Source of the DNA: CAMDPA01 sp965223035
GTDB lineage: Bacteria > Pseudomonadota > Alphaproteobacteria > Rhizobiales > Hyphomicrobiaceae
Reading direction: 5' to 3'
Assembly: GCA_965223035.1 (NCBI GenBank)
Contig: OZ244980.1
Location: forward strand, 1,116,001 to 1,180,000
Length of the DNA stretch: 64,000 bases
The translations under genes were made by a program, and so were the position numbers. Positions 52,005-61,058 of the stretch are shown piece after piece. The notes beneath the pieces were generated by a model. It was not told the origin of the DNA and did not search any database. It saw only the letters and a list, made by a program, of their open reading frames with translations. How positions within the stretch are numbered: position 1 is the first letter of the stretch; every line of letters begins with the position of its first letter.

Positions 52005-53531
52005 ATGCGTGAAAGCGTGCAGCAGAACTTGCAGAGCTTGAAGCACAAGCTGCGCGAGATCTACGATCTCAGGGCTGCCGGCAGCATGCTGACTTGGGAC
52101 CAATCAACCTACATGCCAAAAGGCGGCGCCGAAGCCCGCGCCCGGCAACGGGCGACGCTCAGCCGAGTTGTGCATCAAAAATCGACCGATAAAGAGCTTG
52201 GGCAAGTGCTCGACGCATTGCAGGCCGCCATCGAAGAGCTGCCGGAAGATGAGGCGTGCCTCGTCCGTGTAGCGCGACGGGATTTCGACAGGTCGAGCAA
52301 GCTGCCGTCAGACTTTATTGCGCGGGTGAGCGAATGCTGCTCGGCTTCCTACGCGGCCTGGGCCCGCGCACGGGACGAAAACGACTTCGCCGGCATGGCG
52401 CCGCATCTCAACAAGACGGTGGCGCTCAGTCGAGACTATGCAGCGCATTTTACTCCGTTTGATCACACCGCCGATCCGCTGATCGACGGTGCCGATCAGG
52501 GCATGACCGTGGACATGATCCGTGGGCTATTTTCGCAGCTAAGACCTGGACTAATCAGGCTCACCAAAGCAATTGCTGAGCGGCCGCCCATCGATAGCTC
52601 GTGCTTGCGAGGTCAATTCGGAGCGGAGCAGCAGCTGAAATTCAGTCGCCTGGTCGTCGAAAAGATCGGCTATGAATTCAATACCGGGCGCATCGACAAA
52701 ACGCTTCATCCATTTTGTACGCGGCTGGCGTCCAGCGATGTCCGCATTACGACCCGCGTGCGCGAGGATGACTTAGGCGAGGCCTTGTTTTCGACGCTGC
52801 ATGAAGCTGGTCATGGTCTTTATGAGCAAAACATCGCAATTCAATTTGATGGCACACCGTTGGGCCGAGGCACGTCTGCCGGCGTGCACGAGAGTCAAGC
52901 GCGATTGTTCGAGAATGTGATTGGGCGAAGCCTCGAATTCTGGCGATTTTGGTATCCGTGCCTGCAGCAGACTTTCCCGACAGCGCTGGCCGGTGTCCCG
53001 ATGGGCGCGTTCCATCGCGCTATCAATAGGGTGGAACGCTCTGTCATTCGCACCGATGCCGACGAGGTCACCTACAATCTACACGTCATGATGCGCTTTG
53101 ATCTTGAACTCGACATGCTCGAAGGGCGTTTGGACGTGAAGGATCTGCCGCAGGCCTGGAGTGATCGATTGCATGAGGATCTCGGCGTGAGGCCGCAGAC
53201 GCATCGTGACGGTTGCCTGCAAGACGTGCATTGGTTTTCCGGCTTAGTTGGTGGACGCTTCCAGGGCTACGCTATCGGCAACGTTTTGAGCGCCCAGTTT
53301 TTCGCGGCGGCGCGGAGGGCGAACCCGGGCCTTTCTCAAAAGCTGCAGAACGGCAACTACGCCGAGCTGCTCGCATGGTTGCGAGACAATGTGTATCGGC
53401 ATGGACGCAAATACGAGCCGAGCAAACTCGTCGAGCGTGCGACTGGCCAGCCCCTAAACGTATCCGACTATCTCATGTATCTGCGCGAGAAGTATGGTCA
53501 GTTGTATAATATACCTCTCAGTCAACTGTAG
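52005..53531 (+). CDS. M32-family carboxypeptidase (thermostable carboxypeptidase 1 type)
   Basis: The 508-residue product has the M32 zinc site in LFSTLHEAGHGLYEQNI (HExGH, His about 266), the third ligand in GVHESQARLFENVIGRS (about 295), the conserved HPF in IDKTLHPFCTRLASSDVRIT, and DEVTYNLHVMMRFDLELDML. The N-terminal half is helical, as in the family (LREIYDLRAAGSMLTWDQST). M32 enzymes remove C-terminal residues except proline, in the cytoplasm. The ATG is preceded by GGGGAGA. It is followed by an IS630 remnant. Confidence 0.92.
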   Translation: MRESVQQNLQSLKHKLREIYDLRAAGSMLTWDQSTYMPKGGAEARARQRATLSRVVHQKSTDKELGQVLDALQAAIEELPEDEACLVRVARRDFDRSSKLPSDFIARVSECCSASYAAWARARDENDFAGMAPHLNKTVALSRDYAAHFTPFDHTADPLIDGADQGMTVDMIRGLFSQLRPGLIRLTKAIAERPPIDSSCLRGQFGAEQQLKFSRLVVEKIGYEFNTGRIDKTLHPFCTRLASSDVRITTRVREDDLGEALFSTLHEAGHGLYEQNIAIQFDGTPLGRGTSAGVHESQARLFENVIGRSLEFWRFWYPCLQQTFPTALAGVPMGAFHRAINRVERSVIRTDADEVTYNLHVMMRFDLELDMLEGRLDVKDLPQAWSDRLHEDLGVRPQTHRDGCLQDVHWFSGLVGGRFQGYAIGNVLSAQFFAAARRANPGLSQKLQNGNYAELLAWLRDNVYRHGRKYEPSKLVERATGQPLNVSDYLMYLREKYGQLYNIPLSQL

Positions 53532-53619
53532 CTGCAGCGCCCTGCTTGCTCTGTCAACCGACACCGTCCCATCTTGCCGCGATGGCCAATCGACAAAGGT
53601 TCCCCCTCTGGCGGCCCGT

Positions 53620-53798
53620 CTCCGCGTCAACGGCCGCACGCAGGTGCGCCTTGAGCTCGGCGTCGACCATCTCGAGCGGGTTGAGGTCAGGCGGGTCGGC
53701 TGGCAGGATAACAACCAGGCACCGCGCTGTTTGAGTGCGTGTGCGGCCATTGTCGAGGCATGAGCCTTGGGGCTGTCGAGGATCACAGCGCCGGCCGG
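53620..53798 (-). pseudogene. IS630-family transposase C-terminal remnant
   Basis: Leftward, KPAGAVILDSPKAHASTMAA HALKQRG ends in one frame, and after a one-base shift near 53715 the sequence reads CLVVILPADPPDLNPLEMVD and AELKAHLRAAVDAETG. This matches VVLDNLxxHK...LPPYSPDLNPIEMxFxKLK of IS630 transposases, with the second and third catalytic acids (LDS, NPLE). The rest is missing. The right side ends at a type B repeat at 53800. Confidence 0.75.
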
Positions 53799-53799
53799 C

Positions 53800-53871
53800 T
53801 TAGATCATTGCCGCCTGAGGCGGAATCAATGGGCCGGGGGAGCGGGATGGTTGCAGCCAAATCTGAAACGC
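53800..53871. repeat. Type B MITE-like repeat (internally deleted)
   Basis: TTAGATCATTGCCGCCTGAG, GCGGAATCAATGGGCCGGGG and GAGCGGGATGGTTGCAGCCA. It joins the left and right ends of the element seen whole at 63235-63357, with the centre absent. It abuts the IS630 relic. Confidence 0.65.
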
Positions 53872-54136
53872 TTGTTTTATGACAGTTCCGTTTGATCTGC
53901 GAGGCCTGAGCCACTGCCCGCCACGCCATTCATGGCCGGCAGTGGCGGTGGTCGGATCAGGAGAGGCTTGGTCGCAAAGGACCGTTTTGGAGTATGATCG
54001 ACCGCCGTCTTCGCATGAGGCCTGAACGGATACGCAGCAGCTGGCAGGCTCTGCACGACAAGCAAAAGACACGCGAAGATGATCTAGCATTCGGCGACCG
54101 CGTCGCCAGAACACATCAAGCAAAGGGAGTTGCCGC

Positions 54137-55405
54137 ATGAAGCACGAGGATAACGAACGGCTTGTGCGCGTAGGTCGGGGGACGCCCACTGGAGAGTTGT
54201 TTCGCCGCTATTGGCTACCAGCCCTCCTGTCATTGGAATTGCCGGGACCGGATTGCCCGCCGGTTCGGGTCCGCCTGCTCGGCGAAGATCTCATTGCGTT
54301 CCGCGATAGCTTTGGTGAGGTTGGACTGGTCGATTCGCTCTGCCCGCATCGTCTCGCTCCGTTGTTCTTCGCTGTCAACGCGGAAGGCGGCTTGCGCTGC
54401 CCCTATCACGGTCTGAAGTTCAACCGGAACGGAGATTGTATCGACCTGCCGTGCGAGCCACCGGGCTCGCCTGCCCAGGCCGAAATCAAACTGGGCGCTT
54501 ATCCGACTCATGAAGCAGGGGACATTGTCTGGACCTACATGGGGCCGCCTGACAGAATGCCCGATCCACCCGACTATGAATGGCTCAGGGTGCCGGCAAC
54601 GCACAGGTATGTTTCGAAGACGTACGAAGACTGCAACTACTTGCAGGGCCTCGAAGGCGGCTTGGATACCGCGCACGTTTCATTTCTGCATAGCCAGGGG
54701 GGTGTCGCGGTCACGAAGCTTTCGGCGATGGATCCGACGCCGAAGCTGGAAGTCAACGTGACGGACTATGGGTACTGCTATATCTCCCGCCGGCTACTAA
54801 AACCCGACCGTGCCTACATCCGGCTTTATCAATACATCATGCCGACCCAGCAAATGCGCCCAAGCGTTGTCGACACGACCGGAGCGCTCCAGCCGGTTCC
54901 GACCATCGATGGGCACCTGTGGGCGCCAATCGACGACGAAAGCACAAACGTCTACAATTATATGTACAGCTACGACCGGAATTACCCACTGTCAGCCGAT
55001 TTCATTTGCAAGGCCGAACGGCGCTTTGGCCGCGCCGAGGACGATCTCATTCCTGGAACCTTCCGACTTAAGCGGAACATGTCAAACGACTATCTGGTCG
55101 ATCGGGAGGCGCAGAAAAAGGGGAATCTGAGCGGTATAGTTGGGGTCAACACCCAAGACTACGCGTTGCAGGAAGGAATGGGTAGAATTGTTGACCGCAC
55201 CAAGGAATATCTGCTCAGTACAGATCGTGCCATTGTCGTGATGCGGCGCTTAATGCTTGAGGCTACGCGCGCCGTCGAACAGGGGCATGCACCACGCGGC
55301 TGCAATCCAAGCGATCACCGCAATGCGCGCCCCCATGACGACATCGTGCCGCCGGGTGGGACCGAGGAACGTCGCTTGCTGGACAAGACCGTCGCAAGGT
55401 TCTGA
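54137..55405 (+). CDS. Rieske [2Fe-2S] aromatic-ring oxygenase, phthalate-dioxygenase-like
   Basis: The 422-residue product has an N-terminal Rieske domain with CPHRLAPL (about 70) and CPYHGLKF (about 92), the CxH...CxxH cluster ligands. The catalytic domain holds YEDCNYLQGLEGGLDTAHVS FLH (about 165-187), which supplies the bridging Asp and the two His of the mononuclear iron facial triad (D-x-x-H-x-x-x-x-H in this branch). The ETxRAxE-like LMLEATRAVEQGHAPRG at the C-terminus also fits the phthalate 4,5-dioxygenase/vanillate demethylase-like group. It would need a reductase and ferredoxin, neither of which is in the window. Probable substrate: an aromatic carboxylate or methyl ether. The GGGAGTTG ahead of the ATG is a fair ribosome site. 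Confidence 0.88.
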   Translation: MKHEDNERLVRVGRGTPTGELFRRYWLPALLSLELPGPDCPPVRVRLLGEDLIAFRDSFGEVGLVDSLCPHRLAPLFFAVNAEGGLRCPYHGLKFNRNGDCIDLPCEPPGSPAQAEIKLGAYPTHEAGDIVWTYMGPPDRMPDPPDYEWLRVPATHRYVSKTYEDCNYLQGLEGGLDTAHVSFLHSQGGVAVTKLSAMDPTPKLEVNVTDYGYCYISRRLLKPDRAYIRLYQYIMPTQQMRPSVVDTTGALQPVPTIDGHLWAPIDDESTNVYNYMYSYDRNYPLSADFICKAERRFGRAEDDLIPGTFRLKRNMSNDYLVDREAQKKGNLSGIVGVNTQDYALQEGMGRIVDRTKEYLLSTDRAIVVMRRLMLEATRAVEQGHAPRGCNPSDHRNARPHDDIVPPGGTEERRLLDKTVARF

Positions 55406-55841
55406 CGGCGCGTCCGATCAGCGCGTCGCCGTCATTCACGGGCCATGCGGCGCAGCAATTTGAAGTCATCTGTCATAGCAGGCGTTATGGCGGCGGCGCG
55501 GGCGGGACTTGCGAAGATTGAGCGCACCCGTCAGCCTGTCGCGATGTCCTGTCACATCGCGACGAGCAATTTGAAGTTCGGGCCAGGCGGTTGGCGACGC
55601 TTAGGCATGGCAACATAAATTCTGTGGCGAGAGATTTAGGGCCGAACGCGCTGTTGCTCGGGACGGGCCCTGGGTTCGCGTTCTGTCGACCTCGGCAACG
55701 CGCTCACACCACCGAAGGTCGCGGCGCGGCTGGCTAAGCGCTCACTGTGGTGATACTGGTCAGGCATTTCGCAGATGGGCGAGTTGCTGAGCGCGTGATA
55801 TCACCCGATCCGCATCGGCCATGCCGACGAGAGAGACCGCG
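55406..55841. other. Intergenic region with a strong hairpin
   Basis: GTCGCGATGT and ACATCGCGAC (55538-55547 and 55554-55563) form a perfect 10-bp stem with a six-base loop. It could terminate the Rieske gene, although no T-run follows. The string GCAATTTGAAGT occurs at 55454 and again at 55567, flanking the hairpin. No gene is recognised. Confidence 0.5.
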
Positions 55842-56690
55842 ATGGAATACTTCAAAAAATTCAGAGTGAAACCCGGCAGCAAGGTTAAGCTCGACAAGGT
55901 CGATGCCAGCTTCACTGACAAGCACGAAACCTACGAGAGCGCAAAGCCGGAAATTGAGGAGCATAGCCGGCAGCTGCGCAATCTTCAGTACTTGATGTAT
56001 GCCGAGAATAAACGTTCCTTGCTGATCTGCCTACAGGGACGCGATGCGGCCGGGAAAGACGGCGTCATCAACCATGTTTTGGGCTGGATGAATCCGCAAG
56101 GTTGCTCGGTGCACGGCTTCAAAGTGCCGTCCAAGGAAGAGGCAGCACATGATTTCCTGTGGCGCTACCAAAAGGCCGCACCGCGGCGCGGAGAGGTGGC
56201 GATCTTTAACCGTTCGCAGTACGAGGACGTTCTGGTCGTGCGCGTCCACCAGCTCGTGCCCAAAGACGTCTGGTCGAAACGCTATGACCACATTAACGCC
56301 TTCGAGCGGCTGCTCTACCACAACGACACGCACGTCCTGAAATTCTATCTTCACATCGATCCGGACGAGCAGCTCGAGCGGTTCGGAAGGCGGATTTTGG
56401 ATCCTGCGCGACACTGGAAGATCAGTGAAGCCGATTACACCGAACGCGGCTACTGGGACGATTACACCGAGGCGTTTGAGGCCGCGCTTGAGAAGTGCAG
56501 CACTGACAATGCGCCTTGGTTCATCATTCCCTCCAACCACAAATGGTTCCGCAACCTGGCTGTGTCGCGGATCATCCGTGAATACCTGGAGTCGCTGAGC
56601 ATGCAGTTTCCGGCGCCGACGGTCGACATCAATGAGATCAAAAGGAAGTATCACCACCTCGTTGAGGAGGAGAAAGCTGAAAAGGGATAG
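55842..56690 (+). CDS. ppk2: Polyphosphate kinase 2 (PPK2) family protein
   Basis: I use ATG 55842 (MEYFKKFRVKPG), 282 residues; a start seven codons earlier is possible. The single PPK2 domain has Walker A LLICLQGRDAAGKDGVINHV (about 66-85), a Walker-B-like VAIFNRSQYEDVLVVRVH (about 121-138), the lid DEQLERFGRRILDPARHWKI and the W-x-D-Y motif in YWDDYTEAFEAALEKCS. PPK2 enzymes phosphorylate nucleotides with inorganic polyphosphate. The length and absence of a second domain point to a class I (NDP) or class III (NMP/NDP) enzyme; the residue that separates the classes cannot be fixed by eye. It is a single-gene unit. Confidence 0.92.
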   Translation: MEYFKKFRVKPGSKVKLDKVDASFTDKHETYESAKPEIEEHSRQLRNLQYLMYAENKRSLLICLQGRDAAGKDGVINHVLGWMNPQGCSVHGFKVPSKEEAAHDFLWRYQKAAPRRGEVAIFNRSQYEDVLVVRVHQLVPKDVWSKRYDHINAFERLLYHNDTHVLKFYLHIDPDEQLERFGRRILDPARHWKISEADYTERGYWDDYTEAFEAALEKCSTDNAPWFIIPSNHKWFRNLAVSRIIREYLESLSMQFPAPTVDINEIKRKYHHLVEEEKAEKG

Positions 56691-56853
56691 GCGGTGCCGA
56701 GGTATGGATGTCGGATATTCGAACGGGTCTGCAGTATCGGCCGACCGCGAAACCGGACAGCCGCACTAAGAATTGCGATCCAGGCAGCCCAACCTCAACG
56801 GCGCGAGCGCCGTAATCCGTTGACGGACGTAGGCGCAACCATGACGCCTTCGC

Positions 56854-56972
56854 CTAGATCATTGCCGTCTCAGGCGGATCAGCCTTGCCGGACCGCTTCC
56901 CAACCGGGCCAACCAATGGCAGGCTTGTGTTGATGGCTGGGGAAGCGGGATGGTTCCAGCCAACACTGAACT
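56854..56972. repeat. Type B MITE-like repeat (complete)
   Basis: CTAGATCATTGCCGTCTCAG at the left, GGGGAAGCGGGATGGTTCCA and GCCAACACTGAAC at the right, with GGACCGCTTCCCAACCGGGC in the middle. Two internal inverted arms, CCGCTTCCC (56890s) and GGGAAGCGG (56940s), form a large hairpin. Confidence 0.75.
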
Positions 56973-57004
56973 GCGCAAGATGAAGCGATTGAGAGGTATT
57001 GACC

Positions 57005-57841
57005 ATGTCAGATCAGAAAGCCTCCCACAAAGTTACGACCTATGACGTCCTGAGCCCGGCTTGGGGGACCGGGTACAAGCTCGTTATTGAAGACAGTCCG
57101 CGCCGGGTCCGCGCCATGTTTCAAGGCGAGAGCGTGGCCGACTCGACGGCCATGAAGATCATGCACGAAACGCGGCATCTGCCGGTCTATTACTTCCCCT
57201 TCAAGGATGTTCGCTGGGATTTTTTGCAGAAGACGCAGCACACGACCCATTGCCCGCACAAGGGCGATGCTTCCTACTGGGATATCAGGGTCGGCGACCG
57301 GGTCGCCGAAAACGCCATGTGGTCCTACGAGACGCCGATGGATTGCGTGCCGGATTTGAAAGGCCTCGTTGCCTTCTACTGGGGGAAAATGGACCATTGG
57401 TACGAGGAGGACGAGGAGATATTCGTGCACGCGCGCGATCCCTACAAGCGGGTCGACACGATACTGTCTTTACGCCACGTTCAGGTGAAGGTGGGCGGGA
57501 CGGTTGTGGCCGACTCCCGGCGCACCCATTTCCTATTCGAGACGGGCTTGCCCACGCGCTATTACATCCCCAAAGAGGACGTGCGCACCGACTTGCTGAC
57601 CCCGAGCGAATTGCAGACAGCCTGCCCCTACAAGGGCGTTGCGCGGTATTATTCGGTTGCGGTGGACGGAAAAACCTTCAAAAACATCGTATGGACATAC
57701 TCCGAGCCGGTTCCCGAGTGCCCGAAGATCAGGGATCAATTGTGCTTCTTTAACGAAAAGGTCGACTCGATCACGGTCGACGGCCTGGAGTTGCCCAAAC
57801 CGATCACGAACTGGTCTGACGACCAGAGATTTGGATCCTAG
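57005..57841 (+). CDS. Tandem DUF427-domain protein
   Basis: The ATG at 57005 has GAGAGG 8 bases upstream. The 278-residue protein contains two DUF427 units. The first (about 25-120) reads DSPRRVRAMFQGESVADST, DVRWDFLQKTQHTTHCPHKG and MWSYETPM. The second (about 150-260) reads VQVKVGGTVVADSRRTHF, DVRTDLLTPSELQTACPYKG and WTYSEPVPECPKIRDQLCFF. Each has a cysteine-proline-His/Tyr-Lys-Gly turn. DUF427 is a small beta-rich domain (about 95 residues) of unknown function; the tandem form is common in actinobacteria and alphaproteobacteria. The stop TAG is inside a type A repeat, so the gene may have lost its original 3' end. Confidence 0.85.
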   Translation: MSDQKASHKVTTYDVLSPAWGTGYKLVIEDSPRRVRAMFQGESVADSTAMKIMHETRHLPVYYFPFKDVRWDFLQKTQHTTHCPHKGDASYWDIRVGDRVAENAMWSYETPMDCVPDLKGLVAFYWGKMDHWYEEDEEIFVHARDPYKRVDTILSLRHVQVKVGGTVVADSRRTHFLFETGLPTRYYIPKEDVRTDLLTPSELQTACPYKGVARYYSVAVDGKTFKNIVWTYSEPVPECPKIRDQLCFFNEKVDSITVDGLELPKPITNWSDDQRFGS

Positions 57842-57991
57842 AGCAACCTGCCTTTAATCGGAATCGGAACGATCCCGATTAAAGGCAGAAAGTTGCTCAC
57901 CACTTTAACAGCGATCATCTTTGCGCCTTAAATCGGAACCGGCGCAATTGGAATCGGCGTTGCGGTTCCGATTTAAGGCGCGATGATCTAG
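57838..57991. repeat. CTAG-bounded hairpin repeat, type A (long double-hairpin form)
   Basis: CTAGAGCAACCTGCC, hairpin 1 (CTTTAATCGG / CCGATTAAAG), GCAGAAAGTTGCTCACCACT, GCGATCATCTTTGCG, hairpin 2 (CCTTAAATCGGAACCG / CGGTTCCGATTTAAGG with an extra 17 bp between) and GCGATGATCTAG. The left end supplies the stop codon of the DUF427 gene. Confidence 0.9.
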
Positions 57992-58014
57992 CCGCAGGAA
58001 GCACGCCTGCGGTG

Positions 58015-58938
58015 TTATTGTTCGGAAGGTTCGCTGCTTCCCGGGATGATGCCGGGCTTCATCTTGGCGCAGTACTGGTAGATTTCACCCGCGCGTGTGA
58101 ACCAGACGTGTTCGGCATGTTTGTGCGCAGCGCAATGCTTGATCGCCTGCCGCAAAGGCCGAAGGCGGAACGGTTGGCCGACGATGAAGCCGTGCAGCGA
58201 TAGCGAGAATACCAACGGCTGTCGTTCGGATTGCTCCAGCAGCTCTTCAAACTGATCGACAATCATGTCGGCGAAATCGCGGCCGGTGTGATCTCGGGCC
58301 ACAAGACTTCCAGCGTCGTTCAATTCCATCGGATAAGGCACCGACAGGATCGGGCCGGAGCGGGTGCGCATCCATAACGGTTGATCATCGATGGGCCAGT
58401 CCAATAGGTGCGTATAACCGGCTTCCTTCAGCAAATCGGGTGTCGCCGGCGACTCTGCGGCACCGGAGCCCATCCAACCGGTCGGGCGAACGCCAACGTG
58501 CTTGGCGATCACCTCCGTGCATTCCGCAATCGCCCTGCGCTCATCCTCCTCCCAGAACGACTGCGCGGTCTCGGCATTGCTGCGACCGTGGCCAAGAACA
58601 TCATCACCGCGTTGTTTGATCTTTTCGACGAGATCGGGATACTCGTAACAAACGGTTGAGTTAAGCAGGATTGAGGCAGGCAGTTTCAGCTCGTCGAGAA
58701 GCTCGAACAGACGCCAGTTTCCAATGCGATTACCATAATCGCGCCACGCCCAGTTACGCGTGGTTTGCCGACCACCGCGATTGTGCGGATCCATGCCGAG
58801 CCCCGACAGAAAAGCGAAGTGCTCGATGTTGAGCGCGATGTAAAAGGCCAGGCGCTTGCCACCAGGCCAGCTGTAGTGTTCGCGCTTGTTGATCGGCACG
58901 TAGTCATAACGATTGTGGGCGGGAAGTTTAAGAGCCAT
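58015..58938 (-). CDS. Polysaccharide deacetylase-family protein (PuuE-like)
   Basis: From ATG 58938, which has AAGGAG upstream, the product is 307 residues of the NodB-like carbohydrate esterase 4 superfamily. RLAFYIALNIEHFAFLSGLG comes first. RDYGNRIGNWRLFELLDELK and PASILLNSTVCYEYPDLVEK follow, then GDDVLGHGRSNAETAQSFWE (HG, equivalent to the metal-binding HGxxH loop but with Arg-Ser after HG). VGVRPTGWMGSGAAESPATPDLL and SLSLHGFIVGQPFRLRPLRQ complete it. This arrangement is closer to cofactor-independent allantoinase (PuuE) and imide-hydrolysing enzymes than to chitin deacetylases. The substrate may thus be a cyclic amide. It is divergent from nothing, and the 3' flank is a type A repeat. 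Confidence 0.82.
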   Translation of the reverse strand: MALKLPAHNRYDYVPINKREHYSWPGGKRLAFYIALNIEHFAFLSGLGMDPHNRGGRQTTRNWAWRDYGNRIGNWRLFELLDELKLPASILLNSTVCYEYPDLVEKIKQRGDDVLGHGRSNAETAQSFWEEDERRAIAECTEVIAKHVGVRPTGWMGSGAAESPATPDLLKEAGYTHLLDWPIDDQPLWMRTRSGPILSVPYPMELNDAGSLVARDHTGRDFADMIVDQFEELLEQSERQPLVFSLSLHGFIVGQPFRLRPLRQAIKHCAAHKHAEHVWFTRAGEIYQYCAKMKPGIIPGSSEPSEQ

Positions 58939-59053
58939 CAAGCATCTCCTTGGGGCTGTCGATGCAGCAACGAAGACGAGAGCTAAGCCTACACCTCATC
59001 TCATCGCTTCGAAACGATCATCGTCAACCTCCCGCACTGGCGAGGTCGTGGGC

Positions 59054-59181
59054 CTAGATCATCTGCGCCTTAGTCGGATCGACCATGCCGGCCTGCTCTC
59101 CGCCCGGCTACCCCAGGACACGATGTTGTGGATGGCCGGTTGCGGGAGCGGGATGGCTCCAGCCAACGCTGTAACGCTCTA
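59054..59181. repeat. Type B MITE-like repeat (complete)
   Basis: CTAGATCATCTGCGCCTTAG, CGGCCTGCTCTCCGCCCGGC, GACACGATGTTGTGGATGGC, CGGTTGCGGGAGCGGGATGG, CTCCAGCCAACGCTGTAACG. The copy at 63235 has the same order of blocks. Confidence 0.8.
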
Positions 59182-59616
59182 AAGGATCCTGGCATCACCA
59201 ATGATCAACGCCGTCAAATATATGGGCCGGTGCGCCCATCCGGTGGCGGCGTGAACCGAAGGACCGCAGCGTTGCATTGCCGACAATGGCGTTGGCACAT
59301 GGTTACGAAATGGTCTGCCCACCCCATAAACCAGGGCCCGTTTCATTCGGACTTATGTTGTTTCACATGCAGCGGGTCTGTGCGTCGCTACGCCCTGCAT
59401 CAAAGATCGACTGAGACGGTGCCGGTCGGTTGCATGGACTGGCGCCGGTGGGGATGCCAGTCTGGCGGCGTTGCCCAACAATGGCGCAACGCTATTTTAT
59501 CGTGTTGCGAGGCGCGTTGGACAGCGCGTCCAATTGAGCAAGCGCCGGCGAGCGTCGAGGCGGCTGTGGCCTGGACCAGCACGCTTGATGCCGCGCCGAC
59601 ACCAAGGGTCGGGCCC

Positions 59617-60558
59617 TTATCGCGCATCCCGTTTGGCTTGGTATGGCCTCCGGAACAGACCGAAGATCGTCGAACGTAACCAGCGATGAGCCGAATCCCG
59701 ATCGTAGCGCTCATGCCAGATTTGACCCACCTCGATGCGCGGAAGCGGGATTGGCGGTTTGATGGTCTGTAACGGCAGATCACGAGCCAAGCGTTCAGCG
59801 AGCCGTGATGGAACGGTGCCGATGGCGTCCGTGTGACTTGCGACCAGCGCGGCCGCCACAAAACTGGGAACCCGAACAGAAACATTCGACTCGTCGAGCT
59901 TTGCAAGCAGCGCCTTTTCCAGGGATTCGTGTGCCGCGTGCCCGGTATGCGACGCCGTGACCAGGATGTGGCGCTCCCGCAGGAACGACTTCGCATCCGT
60001 TAGGGATTTTGTCCGTGGATGACCGCGACGTGCGACTGATACGAACGGGTCGACGTAGATATTCTGCCTGCGAACACTACCCTCAACATTGGGAAACTCG
60101 CCAAACGCGATATCAGCTTCATGGCCTTGTAGCACACCCAATATGTTGCGACGGTCAAGTGGGATCGCCTTAAGTCGCAGATTTTTTCCCGCCCTTTCCA
60201 GCGCCCGCATCAACAACGGCACGAAATGCGCCATCCCGACATCGGTTACGGCGACCTTGAATTCGCGCTGCGACGATGTCGGGTCAAACGTCGCCTCTGA
60301 GATCTGCAATTCGTCGGAAACCGCCAACAGGCTACGCAGCGGTTCGGCGATCTCCATCGCCCGCGGCGTCGGCAGCATCGACATCCCTTCTCGCACAAAC
60401 AGCGGATCACCAAAATGCGTTCGCAGACGCGCGAGCAACTTGCTGACCGCTGGTTGAGAGGTGTCGAGCAATTCAGCCGCTCTGGTCAAACTGCGAACCT
60501 GGAGCAGGACACTCAGCGCCTTGAGATGGCGCAGACCGATGTCTCCTCCATTCCCCAT
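59617..60558 (-). CDS. LysR-family transcriptional regulator of the lig/pob operon
   Basis: I start at ATG 60558 (MGNGGDIGLRHLKALSVLLQ), preceded by GGAG nine bases upstream, rather than at 60573, which falls inside an inverted repeat and has no ribosome-binding site. The 313-residue product has a typical N-terminal winged helix-turn-helix (GLRHLKALSVLLQVRSLTRA ... SQPAVSKLLARLRTHFGDPL FVREG) and an effector-binding domain (about 95-300). It is divergent from ligA with 98 bases between. LysR proteins in such positions sense an intermediate, here plausibly protocatechuate or 4-hydroxybenzoate, and activate the divergent operon. The effector is inferred from position only. Confidence 0.87.
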   Translation of the reverse strand: MGNGGDIGLRHLKALSVLLQVRSLTRAAELLDTSQPAVSKLLARLRTHFGDPLFVREGMSMLPTPRAMEIAEPLRSLLAVSDELQISEATFDPTSSQREFKVAVTDVGMAHFVPLLMRALERAGKNLRLKAIPLDRRNILGVLQGHEADIAFGEFPNVEGSVRRQNIYVDPFVSVARRGHPRTKSLTDAKSFLRERHILVTASHTGHAAHESLEKALLAKLDESNVSVRVPSFVAAALVASHTDAIGTVPSRLAERLARDLPLQTIKPPIPLPRIEVGQIWHERYDRDSAHRWLRSTIFGLFRRPYQAKRDAR

Positions 60559-60566
60559 TGGAATAG

Positions 60567-60592
60567 ACTCCATTCTAAAGAGAGTATGGAGT
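60567..60592. promoter_or_regulatory. Putative LysR-type operator in the ligA/LysR divergent promoter
   Basis: ACTCCAT (60567-60573) and ATGGAGT (60586-60592) form a perfect 7-bp inverted repeat with a 12-base spacer, about 65 bases before ligA. The T-N11-A core of LysR boxes is close to this geometry. It lies immediately upstream of the preferred regulator start, so it would suit autorepression. Confidence 0.5.
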
Positions 60593-60656
60593 GTGTCGTC
60601 GCTTGCCGCTAGTCCTTTGTCAATGGCCGAGACTGGTCGGATGGTGGAGGATAGCT

Positions 60657-61034
60657 ATGAGCACGACAGACAAAGCTGGGACCGAGCTGAGCGATTGGGG
60701 CATTCCTGGCACCTATGTCTTTGACCTGACGCGTTCCTGCGCGGGATATGCACTCAACAAGCTAGCGTTTTCGCTGACCTCGGCTACCAATCGTGAAGCG
60801 TTCAAGGCGGACGAGGACGCCTATCTGTCTCAATACGCGCTGAGCGAAGGTCAGCTGGAAGCGATTAGGCAAAGAGACTGGCTGGCGCTCGTCAAACATC
60901 ACGGCGGGAATGTCTACTACATCTACAAGCTCGCTGCGGCGACGGGCACGGGCCTTTACCGCATGGGCGCGCAAATGCGTGGGCAATCCTACGACCAGTT
61001 CTTGCAGACCCGCAACGCCAGCGGCGCACGCTGA
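60657..61034 (+). CDS. ligA: Protocatechuate 4,5-dioxygenase subunit alpha
   Basis: The ATG at 60657 has GGAGG eight bases upstream and yields 125 residues. The helical small subunit reads GIPGTYVFDLTRSCAGYALN, KLAFSLTSATNREAFKADED and ALSEGQLEAIRQRDWLALVK, as in LigA of Sphingobium, which covers the active-site entrance of the beta subunit. LigA and LigB form an alpha2beta2 Fe(II) enzyme that opens protocatechuate between C4 and C5, giving 4-carboxy-2-hydroxymuconate semialdehyde. ligB follows 24 bases downstream. A short C-terminal end (MRGQSYDQFLQTRNASGAR) is normal. No ligC or ligI-J-K set follows. Confidence 0.92.
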   Translation: MSTTDKAGTELSDWGIPGTYVFDLTRSCAGYALNKLAFSLTSATNREAFKADEDAYLSQYALSEGQLEAIRQRDWLALVKHHGGNVYYIYKLAAATGTGLYRMGAQMRGQSYDQFLQTRNASGAR

Positions 61035-61058
61035 TGCCTTTTTACCGGAGAGTTTGAT

